Assembly (NCBI GenBank): GCA_030562195.1
Contig: CM060203.1
Coordinates: 7,826,208-7,890,207 of the forward strand
DNA from: Nipponacmea schrenckii
Taxonomy: Eukaryota > Mollusca > Gastropoda > Lottiidae
DNA length: 64,000 nucleotides
Reading direction: 5' to 3'
How positions within the stretch are numbered: position 1 is the first letter of the stretch; each line of letters starts with the position of its first letter. The notes beneath the pieces are model-generated. The model did no database searches, had not been told where the DNA came from, and saw only the letters and a program-made list of their open reading frames with translations. This document shows, in pieces, positions 53,701 through 63,800 of this stretch. Made by a program: the position numbers and the translations under genes.

Positions 53701-56700
53701 TAACTGGTCAAGAGATTATTTAGTCGACAATATCCCTTAGTACAGTTGTGCCCTTGACTCTTGTGTTGTGACAAGTGAATCTAATTTTGTATAATATTAA
53801 TTCCCTTCTAAATGCTATAGAGGAAATTGATGAGTAGGCTTTCCTATATGGTCAAAACATGGCCGTCTTCTGATTACTGTACATTGTTCGATGAGAATGT
53901 TTTATTTTTAGCAAAGAAATTGTCTGTAAATAATGTATTATAGGATTGTATTGTTAACTTCAGCTTTGATATATTTTAATAATAGTGTTTCTTCACGTAT
54001 GAAATATAATAAAGTAAATGAAGTAACTCCTAAAGAGTCCTTCAGTACAGCAGTGTCAGCTTATAGAACACAAACAATATTTCTGGTCTCAATCTGACCA
54101 ACTAGATCCATATAGATATATCAATTGAAGAAGAGTTCTCCTTAAGATCTCCATGAAGTACCAGTTGTCTTACAAGTCCATCATTTACTTTAAATTAGCC
54201 TCATTATGAAGAGAATTTCCTGGAAGGGAACAACATCATGTTTTGAATTTATAGCGAGTGTTTTAGATATTTCCTCTAGGATGTGCTTTTGTAAATTTTG
54301 TATTTGCTGGCTAGACAATAATATGCACTAGAGGGACAATAAAGATGATGACCAATACAGCACGATTATATAGATTATTTAGTGTAGTGATACTGAAATA
54401 GTATGATTTACAATAAACATAGGATTGGTTAAGTATAAATTTCTAATTAACGAACATTAAACAGTAAATCTTATATAGGTAAAATATTGATTGCAGCTAT
54501 ATGCAAAGTAAAAACAGTAATTTGAAATGTTGGGTGACATTCCTGATAATTCTATTGATCTGTATCAAGATGCAGAGATGTAGATTTCTCAATTAATAGA
54601 GAACAAGTGAATCCTTTCTTTTACTTTATTTTGTCCATCCATTTCAGTTTAGAAATTGCTCCTCAGAATGTTGATGTTAATGTACACCCTACTAAACATG
54701 AGGTACATTTTCTGCATGAAGATAGTATCATTGAAGGTATTCAAGGTGCCGTTGAAACTAAATTACTTGGGTCTAATACTTCTAGAACTTTCTTTACTCA
54801 AGTAAGTTACTTTTGAATATTCTCTTTATGACACTCTTTTATATTATTACATCATGTATAAGTTTTATTCATCTGGGGAATGAACTGTAACTGGATCAGT
54901 AAAAGTTATATTTGATAATCCATAAAGATAATTGGCTTGCTGATAGCTTTGACAAAGGACCAGCATATAAAGAAGGTGCTGATAATCTGATGACTTTATT
55001 TAGATTATATTGATAACTGTAATGTATTTCAGGCTTTACTACCTGGTGCTGTACCATCCCTTCCAGACAATACAACTACAGATAAAGATAATACTGGTAA
55101 TAGCGTCTTGTTACCAACAGTGATTTTCAATTTGATCTTTTTAAAAGTAAAATGATTTCAAGCAGTATGGTTTCTTTATCTTCATATTTGAGAGTGATGT
55201 AATTCTTATATCACAATTATCAAACAGCTGAGGGGGTCAAAATTGAGGTAAAAAAAAGATGTCTCTTGATTTGCTCCAGAGAAAGAAAAATTGATAATAA
55301 TTTCACAGTTATTTGGCATAATAGAAAGAATCAGTCATATAATCAATAATTGTCTAATCCCATAAGAGAAATATAACGAGTTTATGAAGAAAGAAAGGCC
55401 TACCAATTTTTATATCATTATTCTGTCTGCATCCAATCTTATGCTTTACTGACTTTTGTATGTCATTGTACTGCATATTTTATGCCACAATTTGGACAAA
55501 TTGAAAATTTTATTTTTAAAATTATAAGGTAGCTTGTTAAATCCACAACGCCTTGACAACATTAATTACTTGTATTGTATTCAATAGGAACTGATGTGGA
55601 GAAGAAACTTTATGCACATCACATGGTACGAACAGACAGCCGAGAGCAAAAAATCGATGCTTTCATAAGAATTGAAGGAAACAAGAAGCCTACGATTGCG
55701 GAAAATGCAAGGAATGAAGAAAATAGGTATTGAATTATTGATAAACAGTGGAAGACATTAATTCAAACATTAATCTTATAATTTGATAGGTCAACAGGAA
55801 GCAATAAATGACAATTATTTTTTATGTCAAGTACTTTTTCACTTGCAAAATCACCATTTATTTCTATATATTGGTAGCTGAATCCCAGCTTAAAAAATTA
55901 AGAGCAAAATTGATGGTTAATTTTATCTCCATGGGCGCAGCCATCTAATATAAGTGAGACTATTTTTAGTGTTGTACCACTTTTAAAGAGAACAGGTTCT
56001 ATTCTTTCAGTGCTGTGTTATTTTGCTTCTTATAATTGATTACATGTCTTAAATTATGATGCCAACATCTTTTATTAGCTCTCTTTTTCTTAAAAATGGC
56101 GGTGAGCTTTAGAAAATTTGGACTTACATGCAAAGAATTAAGAGAAATATATTGTCAGAAGAAATATCCTCATGAAATATGATTGGTCAATTTTTATCAT
56201 TGCAATAAAAAGAAACAATAAGTGCTCCTAATGGATATATGATTACTGCAATATAAATTTCTGACATTTCTGTAAGAAAATTATCAGGTTTAAGTGCTCT
56301 GATAGTATCTTTTTAGTTTAATCTTTTTTAGATCTGGTAATGATGAAGTCATTCCCTCTACATCAACTGTTAAACATGAGACAAGAGATACAGGGTTAAC
56401 AAGTATCAATAATCTAATAGAAGAATTTCATAAAGAAAGTAATAAAGGTACAGTATTGAACAAGATGAATGATACTAGAAGTATTAAAACCCACCAAATA
56501 ATCATAACCCTGAATTTTGGTATAATTTTGCGGTGTATTATAGACCCGAATTATATCAATATTAGATCTGATTGTGGTATAAAAACTTCTAGAGCCGCGT
56601 TATTAGTTAATTAAACTGAAGATAATATATCAGTAATAATAATAGTTATTTAGAGAACAGCCCATTTACTGTAAGTAGAGATTGACATAATTTAATCATG

Positions 56701-59700
56701 GTGGTTATCAAACAGGCTCATTGATGTTTCAGTTCAATATTCTACAATACAGGTATTATTATCTGTACAGGAAGAATATTGAATATCAAATTTGTAAACT
56801 ATATGAATGTTTGTGAAAAGATGAAATCTAGACATGAAATGTTATCTTCAAATAAAGCGAAAGTTTTTGCAATTTAGTTCCAAATAAAAGCCCTTTTAAT
56901 GGATCCTGTCACAACATAAGGTAAATTGATTAATAGAGAGTTTACAAGGCTATGAAATTGGATTTAATTTGGTTGTCAGTTAGCTAGAGAGTAATATTGC
57001 AACAGATTTCTATCTATCTTCTATAATGGCTAATAAAAAAGTACGATGAAATTAAAAAGATGTAGCTGGAAGGCATTATTGTCTGTATAATTATATAGTT
57101 ATTGGTATCAGGAAGTTTACTAGTAGTCAGTCACCTATATATTAGTAGTTTACTAGTAGGCTATACCTCAAAACACTCGAATCTTACTGTGTTTCTACAC
57201 TAATTTGTTTAAGATAATATGATTTATATCCTCTAGAATAGAAGTCGAAATACCACTCAGAAAGTCTAACCCAATTAATCACTTTGAGATATTTGCCATG
57301 TTTTCATTTTCAAGGGAGGTTTTTACATAATCTTTAAACAAAGTTTTGGCGTTCATGATTAAAGATTTTTTTACTTTGAATTTTCAGATAAGTTCAGGGA
57401 CAAATTATGGTTTATAGTTTTCATAAATTTTAGCAAAATTTAGAAGTACAATAAAAAAAAAATCAAATTCTGCCCATTTAGAATGCATATCCAAATGTTT
57501 TGTTGTTTTTTTCATAGATTTATAAATTTGCCTTTCTTGATGAAGGGAATTCTTTATTTGAACCTGTTTATCTACCATTTGAACTGATTATATTTTTTGT
57601 CAACCAATCAGGTAGATGTTAAAGTGACTAAAGGTGCTAAACAATAGATGACGTCTGTATTGCACTTTCTAGAACTGGGGATTCGATTAATTGATTGGTT
57701 CATTAATTTAGTTAGGAAGAAATCGTTCTACACCAGATCATGGATCAAAGGCAAAATCTGTAAGAGGAAGTACCTAAATCTGATATATATATATATCTGA
57801 TCAAATGGTGTGGACATCACTAGCCCATGACATACTAGACAGATTTTACTGTCATTGATAATTATAGTTTGAAACAAGGATTTTATTCTCTGCCATAAGA
57901 TTTATTAAAAAATAACATTTCAGAAAAAGAAAGAACATTTTTATCCTGTAAACAATAAGTGAAATAATAAACTGGTTTCTTCAGGGCTATCTTTTCTTGT
58001 TTTAATAGGGTTAAATTAGTGTATAATATTCTGATTCTAGGGTTAAGGGAGTTGTTTCAGAATCATACATTTGTTGGTTGTGTGAGTGAAGAACATGCCC
58101 TAGTTCAACATCAAACAAAACTGTATCTTGTTAACACTTCCAAATTGAGGTATGTCTCATTTTTATTTTCATTCATTTTTCACATTAAATGGAGGGCCGG
58201 TTACCCACATAGGCTAGAAAACTTAACCAACTCATTGAAACTTCATATACAGAAGCTCCCAGTCTAATCATATACGGTAAGTTGTTTCAAGTTGTGGGAT
58301 ATCTGATAGCAATGGCCACTTTTAGAAGGAGTATACGTCACATAATATAAATGTAACTGCACAGAAGCTGCCTTTTTTGAAAGAGTTAAAATTTTGCCTG
58401 ATCACTAAGTTTTGTCAGTTTTTTTTTTTAAAATAAGGTTATTATTGTGTATTTAATCTGTGATTTCAACAAGATAACTACAGCCTGCCATACTGGAATT
58501 AGCTTGCTACTTGTATTATGTTTCTTTAGGAAAATCAAATACAGATTTCGTTATTATTTCAGCCGAGAACTGTTTTATCAAATTGTTCTCACAGATTTCA
58601 GTAATTTTGGAATTCTACGTCTGTCAGTAAGTATATTCTTAATACCAGTTTGTGTTGTTTCCTTATTTTGACAAAGAAATTTCAATTTCTTAACAGCAAT
58701 ATGCAGTTATAATCAAGCCACAAGCCACTGAATTAAGAATAATCATTTTGCTCCTGTCATGTTGTAAATCACAGTCGTTCAATGAAGAGGTTATATTCAA
58801 ACTAGTCAGTTATAGTTTGTATGATATTCTAGGAGGCTGCACCTATTTATGATTTAGCCATGATGGCTTTAGATTCAGAAGAAAGTGGGTGGACGGAAAA
58901 TGATGGACCAAAAGAAGGTCTAGCTAAATATATTGTTGATTTTCTACAAACTAAAGCTGAAATGTTGGAGGAATATTTTTCTATAGAAATTGATAAGGTT
59001 GGTAACTAGCCTATAACACTACATTGGAGCCTCATTTATCCACACATTTCCGTTCCTGATAAAATCATGGGGTTCAATGAATTTACAGACAGTAGAGCTA
59101 TGTTCCTTCACTTTCCTATGTACTCCACATGTGAAGAAATTTATCAATAAAAATGAATTTAAATTAGATTTATTATAATTTTCAACCCACTGTGTTAATA
59201 GTCAAAAACTTGACAAGCCATTCGATCACAAAGTGTTGTGAAGATTTAAAGAACTAGAAGCCAAGTATTGGAATTCCTTGTTGAAAAAATATAATTGATT
59301 TGTATTTTCAGAATGATAATTTATTAACATTACCTATGTTATTAGAGAATTATATTCCAATATTAGATGGATTACCTATGTTTATATTACGCCTAGCAAC
59401 TGAGGTTTGTTACCATTAATACTATTAGTAATGTTGTTTCTGAAAGGTGAAACCCAGTCAGGCCAAGATGCAGTTCAATTTGATAGCAGTTATAAGTTTC
59501 AAAAATTTCCTTCTTGGTTGCTTACTTAATATTTTTTGTATGAATCTTCAGGTTAATTGGGATGAGGAAGAAGAATGTTTTAAAACCTTTGCTAAAGAAA
59601 CAAGTGACTTTTATGCTGTGAGGAAATCAATATTTCCTTCAGAAACAGTTGACCAGGTACAGATGTTAAATTTATTCCAATCATTTTGGAACTAAAATGG

Positions 59701-60149
59701 ATCTATCCTATCACCTGACTTCAAGGGGATGTCCAAGCTACTGTTGGGAGGGAAACCTCTGATAGAGTATGTGGCTACTGGGGTTTGTTGTTCTCTAGTC
59801 CTATAGACTATAGTAGACATAGATAAAATAGATTTCTTAATTGTCAATTTAACTGAACTAGCTGAAGATAAGTAGAGTTCAAGTAGATAAAAAATATTTA
59901 TGTCAAAGTGTGTAGGCCAAAAATACCACTTTTACAAATTGACATATATCCAATATTTAACACCATATTACATTTTCTTTCCAGGAAGGGGAAGAAGGGG
60001 AGAAAGAGAGTTGGAAATGGACTGTAGAACATGTTATTTATCCAGCTATTAAATCTCAATTACAACCACCAAATAAATTCTCAGAAGACACAAGTATCTT
60101 ACAGTTAGCTAATCTACCAGATCTTTATAAAGTATTTGAAAGATGTTAA
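14729..60149 (+). CDS. MLH1: MLH1, MutL-homolog DNA mismatch repair protein (complete, 19 coding exons over 45 kb)
   Basis: MLH1 is the common subunit of MutL heterodimers (with PMS2, PMS1 or MLH3) acting after MutS in nuclear mismatch repair and in meiosis. Coding exons: 14729-14850, 15123-15213, 15336-15508, 15758-15830, 16168-16259, 16513-16555, 16835-16923, 34731-34843, 49198-49291, 54648-54801, 55033-55096, 55588-55726, 56332-56447, 58041-58149, 58563-58626, 58833-58997, 59312-59404, 59552-59656, 59985-60149. All phases agree and give 687 residues. The GHKL ATPase motifs are intact: Glu36 and Asn40 in KEMIEN, DNGSG at 65-69, TSKL at 84-87 and YGFRGEAL at 99-106, followed by [16 protein letters not shown]. 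The C-terminal dimerisation domain ends in the invariant FERC. The linker between the domains is shorter than in human MLH1 (756 residues). Introns 7 (17.8 kb), 8 (14.4 kb) and 9 (5.4 kb) are greatly enlarged by repeats, and intron 7 holds an antisense GPCR gene. Confidence 0.97.
16603..16685 (+). other. Possible cryptic (poison) exon in MLH1 intron 6
   Basis: An 83-bp segment bounded by a good acceptor (TGTTACAG) and donor (GTAAG), open in the frame entered from exon 6. It matches nothing in MLH1. Joining exon 6 straight to exon 7 already reproduces the family sequence ([15 protein letters not shown]). Including this segment would shift the frame and bring a TAA early in exon 7. It could be a regulated poison exon or chance. 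Confidence 0.3.
16985..17125 (-). repeat. SINE-like dispersed repeat, 3' part, in MLH1 intron 7
   Basis: About 135 bp match the region 50660-50800 with roughly one change in seven. Shared blocks include TGGTCCTTGGCC, TTGATCTTTCC and GGATTATCCGTA in order. The tRNA-like head visible in the other copy is absent here, and the tail is a TTCTTTCTTTC tract on the minus strand. This is a 5'-truncated copy, as expected of retroposition. Confidence 0.7.
17126..18517. other. MLH1 intron 7, unremarkable AT-rich part
   Basis: I see no exon or clear repeat. The part nearest the GPCR presumably includes that gene's 3' UTR on the minus strand, where an ATTAAA hexamer (18437-18432) is a possible polyadenylation signal. 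Confidence 0.4.
18518..18544 (+). repeat. Poly-A tract (27 A)
   Basis: An uninterrupted run of A on the + strand, four bases beyond the stop of the minus-strand GPCR. In the GPCR transcript it would read as oligo-U at the start of the 3' UTR, so it is not a retroposition tail of that gene. Confidence 0.9.
18548..19810 (-). CDS. Rhodopsin-like (class A) orphan GPCR, intronless, nested in MLH1 intron 7
   Basis: A single open frame of 420 residues with seven hydrophobic segments: about 49-72, 82-105, 126-150, 173-193, 219-241, 267-290 and 309-331. Class A landmarks: N-glycosylation sites at Asn8 and Asn21, Cys126 (start of TM3) with Cys208 in the second extracellular loop, DHY at 152-154 in place of DRY, CWLP at 278-281 in TM6 and DPIVY at 325-329 in place of NPxxY. 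A cytoplasmic tail of about 90 residues follows, with Cys348 as a possible palmitoylation site. I chose the ATG at 19810 (context ACAATGG). The frame runs open further upstream to 19876 without another ATG. The TM3 and TM7 motif variants recall the melanocortin/adenosine/lysolipid/GPR119-like part of the family, but I cannot name a ligand. It is transcribed antisense to MLH1, and no intron is needed. Confidence 0.9.
   Translation of the reverse strand: MEANEYFNMTKDKIIVNGMHNNSQVNEFMFISELSLQERAYIILSQPTSIISLVLCFLTIIANCLSICATVFGPPNMINTHMKLVISLGLSDILVSFSVLIHILNKVFTNVPSFTDGPSERLTFSCMTLFTFALHTAATMISLLNLLAVAIDHYVAITNPLHYGDYLNEVRGNMLIVIIWIIALAGGFSVFLGDIEDYNKYSDKVNYCEYVQQNDFHGEYLVFFIAFVCFFVIIYTYLRIYVEVRRVYSQGARSDLDYSRNRKALLTSLLIIGTFVLCWLPTCIFQVALVIQVRINSAVVKKMYSSLLKANRYLNLLLLVNALCDPIVYAVRLKNVQLGYRRIFQRICHFYKHKPIHSFISKHERCNTRISRLQTVDNFNPIANGDILTAENEGRYELIPSFNSIKDENCINNNMNVTNV
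20338..20811 (+). mobile_element. 474-bp inverted-terminal-repeat MITE, copy 1, flanked by TTAA
   Basis: The left end reads TTAA followed by AGGGATAATAGGCGTTAGAA; the right end is its exact reverse complement followed by TTAA. No open frame of note. A nearly identical copy of exactly the same length lies at 40170-40643 in the opposite orientation. TTAA at both ends is the target duplication expected of piggyBac-type transposition, and the lack of coding capacity makes it a non-autonomous element. Confidence 0.88.
20812..24270. other. MLH1 intron 7, no feature recognised
   Basis: AT-rich DNA without a supported exon, RNA gene or repeat. The short open frames here (for example 22063-22248 and 23422-23610) have no recognisable domains, no repeat support and no splice context. 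Confidence 0.4.
24275..24350 (+). repeat. Single-arm relic of the foldback element family
   Basis: Matches one arm of the foldback element at 727-889, including ATATGGATAA, TTTATTAAATAACTTGC and a changed version of the TTTCGACGAAGGTAC block. The partner arm is missing. It shows that the family is dispersed. Confidence 0.65.
24351..30215. other. MLH1 intron 7, no feature recognised
   Basis: Nearly 6 kb of AT-rich intron. The longest open frame (27064-27384, minus, 106 codons) has no motif I recognise and no splice context. No hairpin, tandem array or RNA gene is evident. Confidence 0.4.
30216..31095. repeat. 26-bp minisatellite with an internal dyad, about 34 units
   Basis: Head-to-tail array with consensus core CATTAAAATCTCTAATGACA followed by GAGATA. 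Each unit contains arms ATCTCT and AGAGAT separated by AATGAC, so every unit is itself a small inverted repeat and the array can form many hairpins. Variant units (for example CCTCTAATG and TCTTATGAC) are interspersed, and degeneration rises at both ends. It is purely non-coding. Confidence 0.95.
31411..33149 (+). repeat. Array A of ~160-bp monomers with ~970-bp higher-order period
   Basis: About eleven diverged monomers of 145-170 bp, each starting near GTAAACACTCTAC and containing AAACTTGG, CACCCAAGGATGA and ATTGCCCTTGTT. Monomers six apart are much more alike than neighbours; for example, the ones at 31880 and 32850 share ACAAAGCACAGTTATTGAC, and those at 32040 and 33011 share ACAAGTCACAATTCTTGAGC. 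The array thus grew by duplicating six-monomer blocks. Its first two monomers match the first two of array B. The layout resembles the core repeats of bivalve pearl-type elements (inference). Confidence 0.85.
33150..34100 (+). mobile_element. Pearl-like element B: terminal motif, CCGT microsatellite and six ~160-bp monomers
   Basis: Begins with ATACGCCCAC (33150-33159), then a short (CCGT)n tract near 33180, then six monomers of the same family as array A. The same terminal motif starts element C at 41675. No right terminus is recognised; the last monomer fades near 34100. There are no transposase or Rep/helicase motifs, so this would be non-autonomous. Confidence 0.75.
35280..35537 (+). other. 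85-codon open segment with a zinc-binding-like Cys/His pattern, MLH1 intron 8
   Basis: The frame is open from 35280 to a TAA at 35535-35537. It contains the spacing C-x2-C-x10-C-x3-H-x3-C-x2-C (CPSC ... CVANH ... CFVC), which could bind zinc. A weak acceptor (TATGTAG) lies at about 35320. There is no early ATG. The minus strand is also open for most of the stretch, which weakens the case. I do not recognise a family. It may be an exon fragment of an unknown gene, a decayed transposon gene, or chance. Confidence 0.25.
36463..36948. mobile_element. 486-bp inverted-terminal-repeat MITE flanked by TTAA (second family)
   Basis: The ends are TTAA-AGGGGCCCAGGCTT and AAGCCTGGGCCCCT-TTAA. The interior is non-coding and differs from the 474-bp family, although both start TTAAAGGG. 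An older fragment is seen in a calpain intron at about 4770-4835. Probably a non-autonomous DNA transposon with TTAA target preference. Confidence 0.85.
37041..38126 (+). repeat. A-tailed ~1.09-kb repeat unit, copy 1
   Basis: Starts AATTGCTTACAATTATGAAC and ends in a run of 16 A (38111-38126). It contains an internal imperfect duplication (about 37089-37200 versus 37262-37375), each half carrying CACACCTTCCGTA. The A tail suggests a retroposed origin, but there is no reverse transcriptase, endonuclease or tRNA-like box. Immediately followed by copy 2. Confidence 0.85.
38128..39173 (+). repeat. A-tailed ~1.05-kb repeat unit, copy 2 (tandem)
   Basis: Differs from copy 1 at only a handful of visible base changes and by a net deletion of about 41 bp near 39068. 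It ends in its own run of 17 A (39157-39173). The near-identity means the duplication is recent. Confidence 0.88.
40170..40643 (-). mobile_element. 474-bp TTAA MITE, copy 2 (inverted relative to copy 1)
   Basis: Same length, ends and interior as the element at 20338-20811, read on the opposite strand, with few visible differences. Flanked by TTAA on both sides. Lies in MLH1 intron 8, 19.4 kb from copy 1. Confidence 0.88.
41675..42732 (+). mobile_element. Pearl-like element C: inverted termini, CCGT-type microsatellite, four ~170-bp monomers
   Basis: Left end ATACGCCCAC (41675-41684) and right end GTGGGCGTAT (42723-42732) are perfect inverted repeats. The left end also forms a small hairpin with ATGTGGACGTAT. 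A (CCGTCGGT/CCGTTGGT) tract fills about 41718-41776. Four monomers start near 41784, 41951, 42129 and 42295, each with GTGGACACTGTAGAGACT; monomers 1 and 3 and monomers 2 and 4 pair up, giving a dimeric period of about 345 bp. The unit before monomer 3 repeats the microsatellite junction CCGTCTGTCAACAATTG. There is no coding capacity. Confidence 0.8.
42733..49197. other. MLH1 intron 8, no gene recognised
   Basis: AT-rich intron without supported exons. The only structure I note is a local direct duplication (46443-46707). Short open frames such as 44003-44215 and 46489-46671 show no domain. Confidence 0.4.
46443..46707 (+). repeat. Local direct repeat flanking a 180-bp segment
   Basis: Two copies of about 40 bp, at 46443-46487 and 46668-46707, share GGCACTAATAACTATGAT and TAGAATTTAGAAAAGTTCTTT. 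The first has a 4-5 base insertion between the blocks. They bracket about 180 bp that has no recognised content. Confidence 0.7.
49304..49317. repeat. AT dinucleotide microsatellite
   Basis: A perfect (AT)7 tract just inside MLH1 intron 9. A similar tract occurs at about 57783-57796 in intron 13. Confidence 0.9.
49319..54647. other. MLH1 intron 9, mostly featureless
   Basis: AT-rich intron. Apart from the SINE at about 50655-50912 I see nothing supported. Open frames at 51089-51286 and 52538-52807 show no domains. Confidence 0.4.
50655..50912 (-). mobile_element. Probable tRNA-derived SINE in MLH1 intron 9
   Basis: Read on the minus strand from about 50912, it opens with GGTTCTATAGCACAGCTTTT then AGAGCATTGG, which resembles a tRNA 5' half with a box A (TAGCACAGC...AGAGC). 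A degenerate box B-like GTTAGTTCTAATTTTGA follows about 75 bases on. A conserved body of about 130 bp, also present at 16985-17125, comes next. The tail is TTGTTTCTTTCTTTT. This head-body-tail order fits a tRNA-derived SINE. The family is unnamed here. Confidence 0.65.
56448..58040. other. MLH1 intron 13, no feature recognised
   Basis: About 1.6 kb of AT-rich intron with one short AT microsatellite (57783-57796). No exon or element is supported. Confidence 0.4.
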
Positions 60150-60245
60150 ATTCAGAACTAGAAATAATAGATACACCCATGATATTTCTAGCCTGCACCA
60201 GCCTTACCTACTTCTCCGTTATAATTATGTCCTGAAGCATACAAA

Positions 60246-60251
60246 AATAAA
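60246..60251 (+). promoter_or_regulatory. MLH1 polyadenylation signal
   Basis: AATAAA about 97 bp after the MLH1 stop, followed at once by a T-rich tract. A second AATAAA near 60470 could serve a longer transcript. Confidence 0.7.
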
Positions 60252-60768
60252 TTGTTTTTTTTTTCTTGTTATTTTTTAATGACAAACTGAAATATGATCT
60301 GAGAGCTGTGAACTATATTTAAACTTTGTTATTACTGATGAATAATTAACAAATATCTTACCAGACTGATAGCTATTTCGTGAAGATCAGATTTTCGTTT
60401 TTGTCTTGCATTAAATATTTATATTTACTTGGAAGATCACATTTTGGACCAGTTTTTGTTTATTGTTAATAAAAATATTATTATTTTCTTATTTATATTA
60501 AGTATTTTTAAACCAGCCAGAGTCTTTCATATCATTTTACTGATATATATTTTAGTCTGAAAATTCAAACATCTGAGAAATGCCCTGAACACTATCAGTA
60601 CTAATTGGAATTCCGCAGTCAAATCTAGACCTAACTAGCATACAGCCAAATTAGCAACCCACCTGCCTTATAGTGATCTATTTTTTGCCATCTTTCTGGT
60701 ACAGATAGAACATAATATAATACAGTCCACTACAAATTAAACAACTTATTATATACTCTTTTATATGT

Positions 60769-60774
60769 TTTATT
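60769..60774 (-). promoter_or_regulatory. COASY polyadenylation signal
   Basis: AATAAA on the minus strand (TTTATT on +) about 46 bp beyond the COASY stop codon. Confidence 0.65.
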
Positions 60775-60819
60775 AAATGAAACCTTCTTCTTTTTCGTAT
60801 CTACAGAATAACATTGGTT

Positions 60820-63800
60820 TCAAGCTGTTATTCTAGACTGTAAGAGCTTCCAGGCTTTATCAACCTGAAATATGTAACAACTAATTTCAATATATTTAAA
60901 TGGTGTATGAAGCTTCTATCATAATACTCCTCAGACTGATGTCTTTTCAAAACAGGAACTAAAAGGTCCTTAAAACTCACATGCTTAGTCAAATCATACT
61001 TTGTTGCTAAGTGCTTATTTCTGCATATATATCATGTAGTTTTGGAACCATTTATCATTTTTAGTAGTCCTGTTATCGTCAGTATAGAATAACATGATTG
61101 AATTACCTGAGATTGTGTATATTCATACTCCCATAAAGAACATAAAATAACATTAGATTGATCTACTCTTTGTTGATTACTGAGTTGTGACTGAACACGT
61201 TTACTGGCTTCTTCTTCACTTAAACTATTTCTTTCCATTAATCTTCTCACTCCCTGCAATAAATTATAATTATTGTACTGATACTGAAAGGATGTACTTT
61301 ATTATGGCTAACAACCACCTTGTGACATCAGATGTGTGCATTAATATTAACAATTACAAGTTTTCCATCCTGTAAACATTGTACCTCCTTGGTCAAAGGG
61401 TTATATTAATTTGAAAATCTACAGCATAATCTAAGAACCTCTTATTAATTCAAACTCACTTCTGCAGGTGGAACTATAGATGTCCAAACTTCATGAACCA
61501 TTTCATTCCAATTGGCTTCCAACAAGACAGCAGCATCTAGTACTACCACTTTCATACCTTCTGAAAATATAAAGGGGTATAATTTGGAATTTCTCTCAAA
61601 GAGGTAGTGACCAATGACACAGCATTAACTGACCAGAGCTGCCAAAGATTAGGAAAGTTTTGTTTTTTTTAATTTGAAAGAACAAAGCTTATTATTACAT
61701 TACAGTCAAAAGTACAACTATATATATAAAAATATAATCAAAGCTGTATATGACCTGACAGTAACAAATATTAAATCTATACAGAATGTTGTCTGGCTTC
61801 CATCATGTCTATAAAAGTGATGAAGATATCATATGAAACTTGAAACCAAACAGCCATTATCTTCACAATGTCAAGGTAATACCAACTTCATACTTATATC
61901 CTGACTGCATTAGCAACTATTCTTGTAATTTCAGCGGGAGAATACAGCCAATCCTTTGAAAGAATGGATGTTACACAATTTGATTTTTTGTTTAGACTAT
62001 ATGTAGAGGCCTCTGACTGTATTATCTGGCAAAAAAAATACAATCCAAATAGCAGCATTCTTGCAGTCAAGGTATAAGACAATATACTAGCTTCTCATTG
62101 TGAAGATTGTAGAGTGCTATAACACAATTTATCACTTGTTACCTTGCTTATATTCTTCAATCTTTTTCTCAGCTAATTTGGCTATTTCTGGCCATACAAT
62201 TCCATTCAGTTTCTCTAGTTGAGTCTTGAAAGTATATTTGATATTTATTTAAATTTAAAATGTAGTAATCAAAAGGTTTTTAAAATTAGAAACCATAATG
62301 AAAGACACATATTATTTTTATGACCTGACAAATCTGATATGGGTCACATTAAAAAAATTGTCACTATGACATTTTAACCTAAAATCATTTCATGACAATT
62401 CCTATTAAAATGCACACCTTACCTCATTAGAGAATACAATGGGAGCTAACTTCTTTCTGTCTATTTCTCCAGTATCTGATAATATTTCTTTACCAAAGTG
62501 ATCTATTATAGCTCTATAGGCATCAGTATTTTTCTTGTACGCTTCATGACCTGAACATGTAAATATAAGAAGCTGAAAGAAATTTTCTCATGTGTTTTCT
62601 TGACACTTTTAATTCTATCACTTAATTCTGATTTCCCATCTTAATGTCTGTCTTGAAAATTACCATGTCAATATAAAAAAAAATGTGGCTTATAAAACAT
62701 AGAATTTACATACCTAATTTATCACAATCAACTATACCAGCACCTAATTTCTGTAGCTTCTTACAAATTGTTGATTTACCACTACAAGTTCCACCAGTTA
62801 GTCCAATACGATATGGTGTAGCAGGTATATTGGGGCATGGCTGGTTAATTAATAAATTCATATCATGAATTAAAAGAATGAAAGTTCATTGTGCCACAAT
62901 TAAAGTAGAATTAATATTGCAGGTTTCATTGTGATGTGCTTCTATCCTTTCAGAGGATACTCATTTTACAGGTTTGAAGCCTAACAGAAAAAATATATAT
63001 TTAAGATTCTAGTAGTAGTATACTTACTTTGACAGGATGAATCAATGTACCTAGTAATCTTCTACGAAGAGATGAAGAACTAACTTTAGTATCTTCACTA
63101 GCAGAATGACAAGGATCCTCTAACATATAGATTACTTCTTCTTCTAATTCTTTCATACCCTGAAATAACAACCACTCTCAAGGATTTGCTTGACCACTGC
63201 TCTCAGATAGAACTCTTTTACAACAAACAGATTTCAAATATGTGGTATGGTTCTCATGCAATCAATTTAAGCATGCTGTGAAAACTTGAACTGACGTAAC
63301 CTCCAAGTAATTACTAACATTCTTATGAATGTTATAATCATTAACTGGAAAATAATTATTAATGTTCTTATATCTTTTCAAAATCTTAATTTTCGTAAAA
63401 GTATTTACTACTGAAGTGGAACATTGAAATATATAATACAAACCCTCTTCTTTCTCTCTTCATTGATCATAGCACCACCTTTTTTAACTTCTTCTGACAA
63501 TACAATCATTTCAATACTAGGGTCAGTAATAGTTGGTCCATATGCATCATGTATAGGTACAACATAAGCTTCAATTTGTGGTTTGATATCATTAATAAAT
63601 TCTCTCACACAGTCCTTTCTTTCTTCAATACTCTGAATTAACTCTACTAGCACCTTTTCTGGAGTAAACATTTAAATGTATTGATATTTACAAAACCATT
63701 TAGAATTTTGATTTGATGCATTTTGAAGATTATGCTATTTTGAAACTTGTACAGCCTATAGGATATCATTGGAATTCATTGTTTCATCAAATTGAAAAAG

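Larger units (their letters stand above)
60150..60819. other. Convergent 3' region between MLH1 and COASY
   Basis: Holds the MLH1 3' UTR and the COASY 3' UTR, whose stops are 670 bp apart. The middle (about 60260-60760) is AT-rich without further features. Confidence 0.6.
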
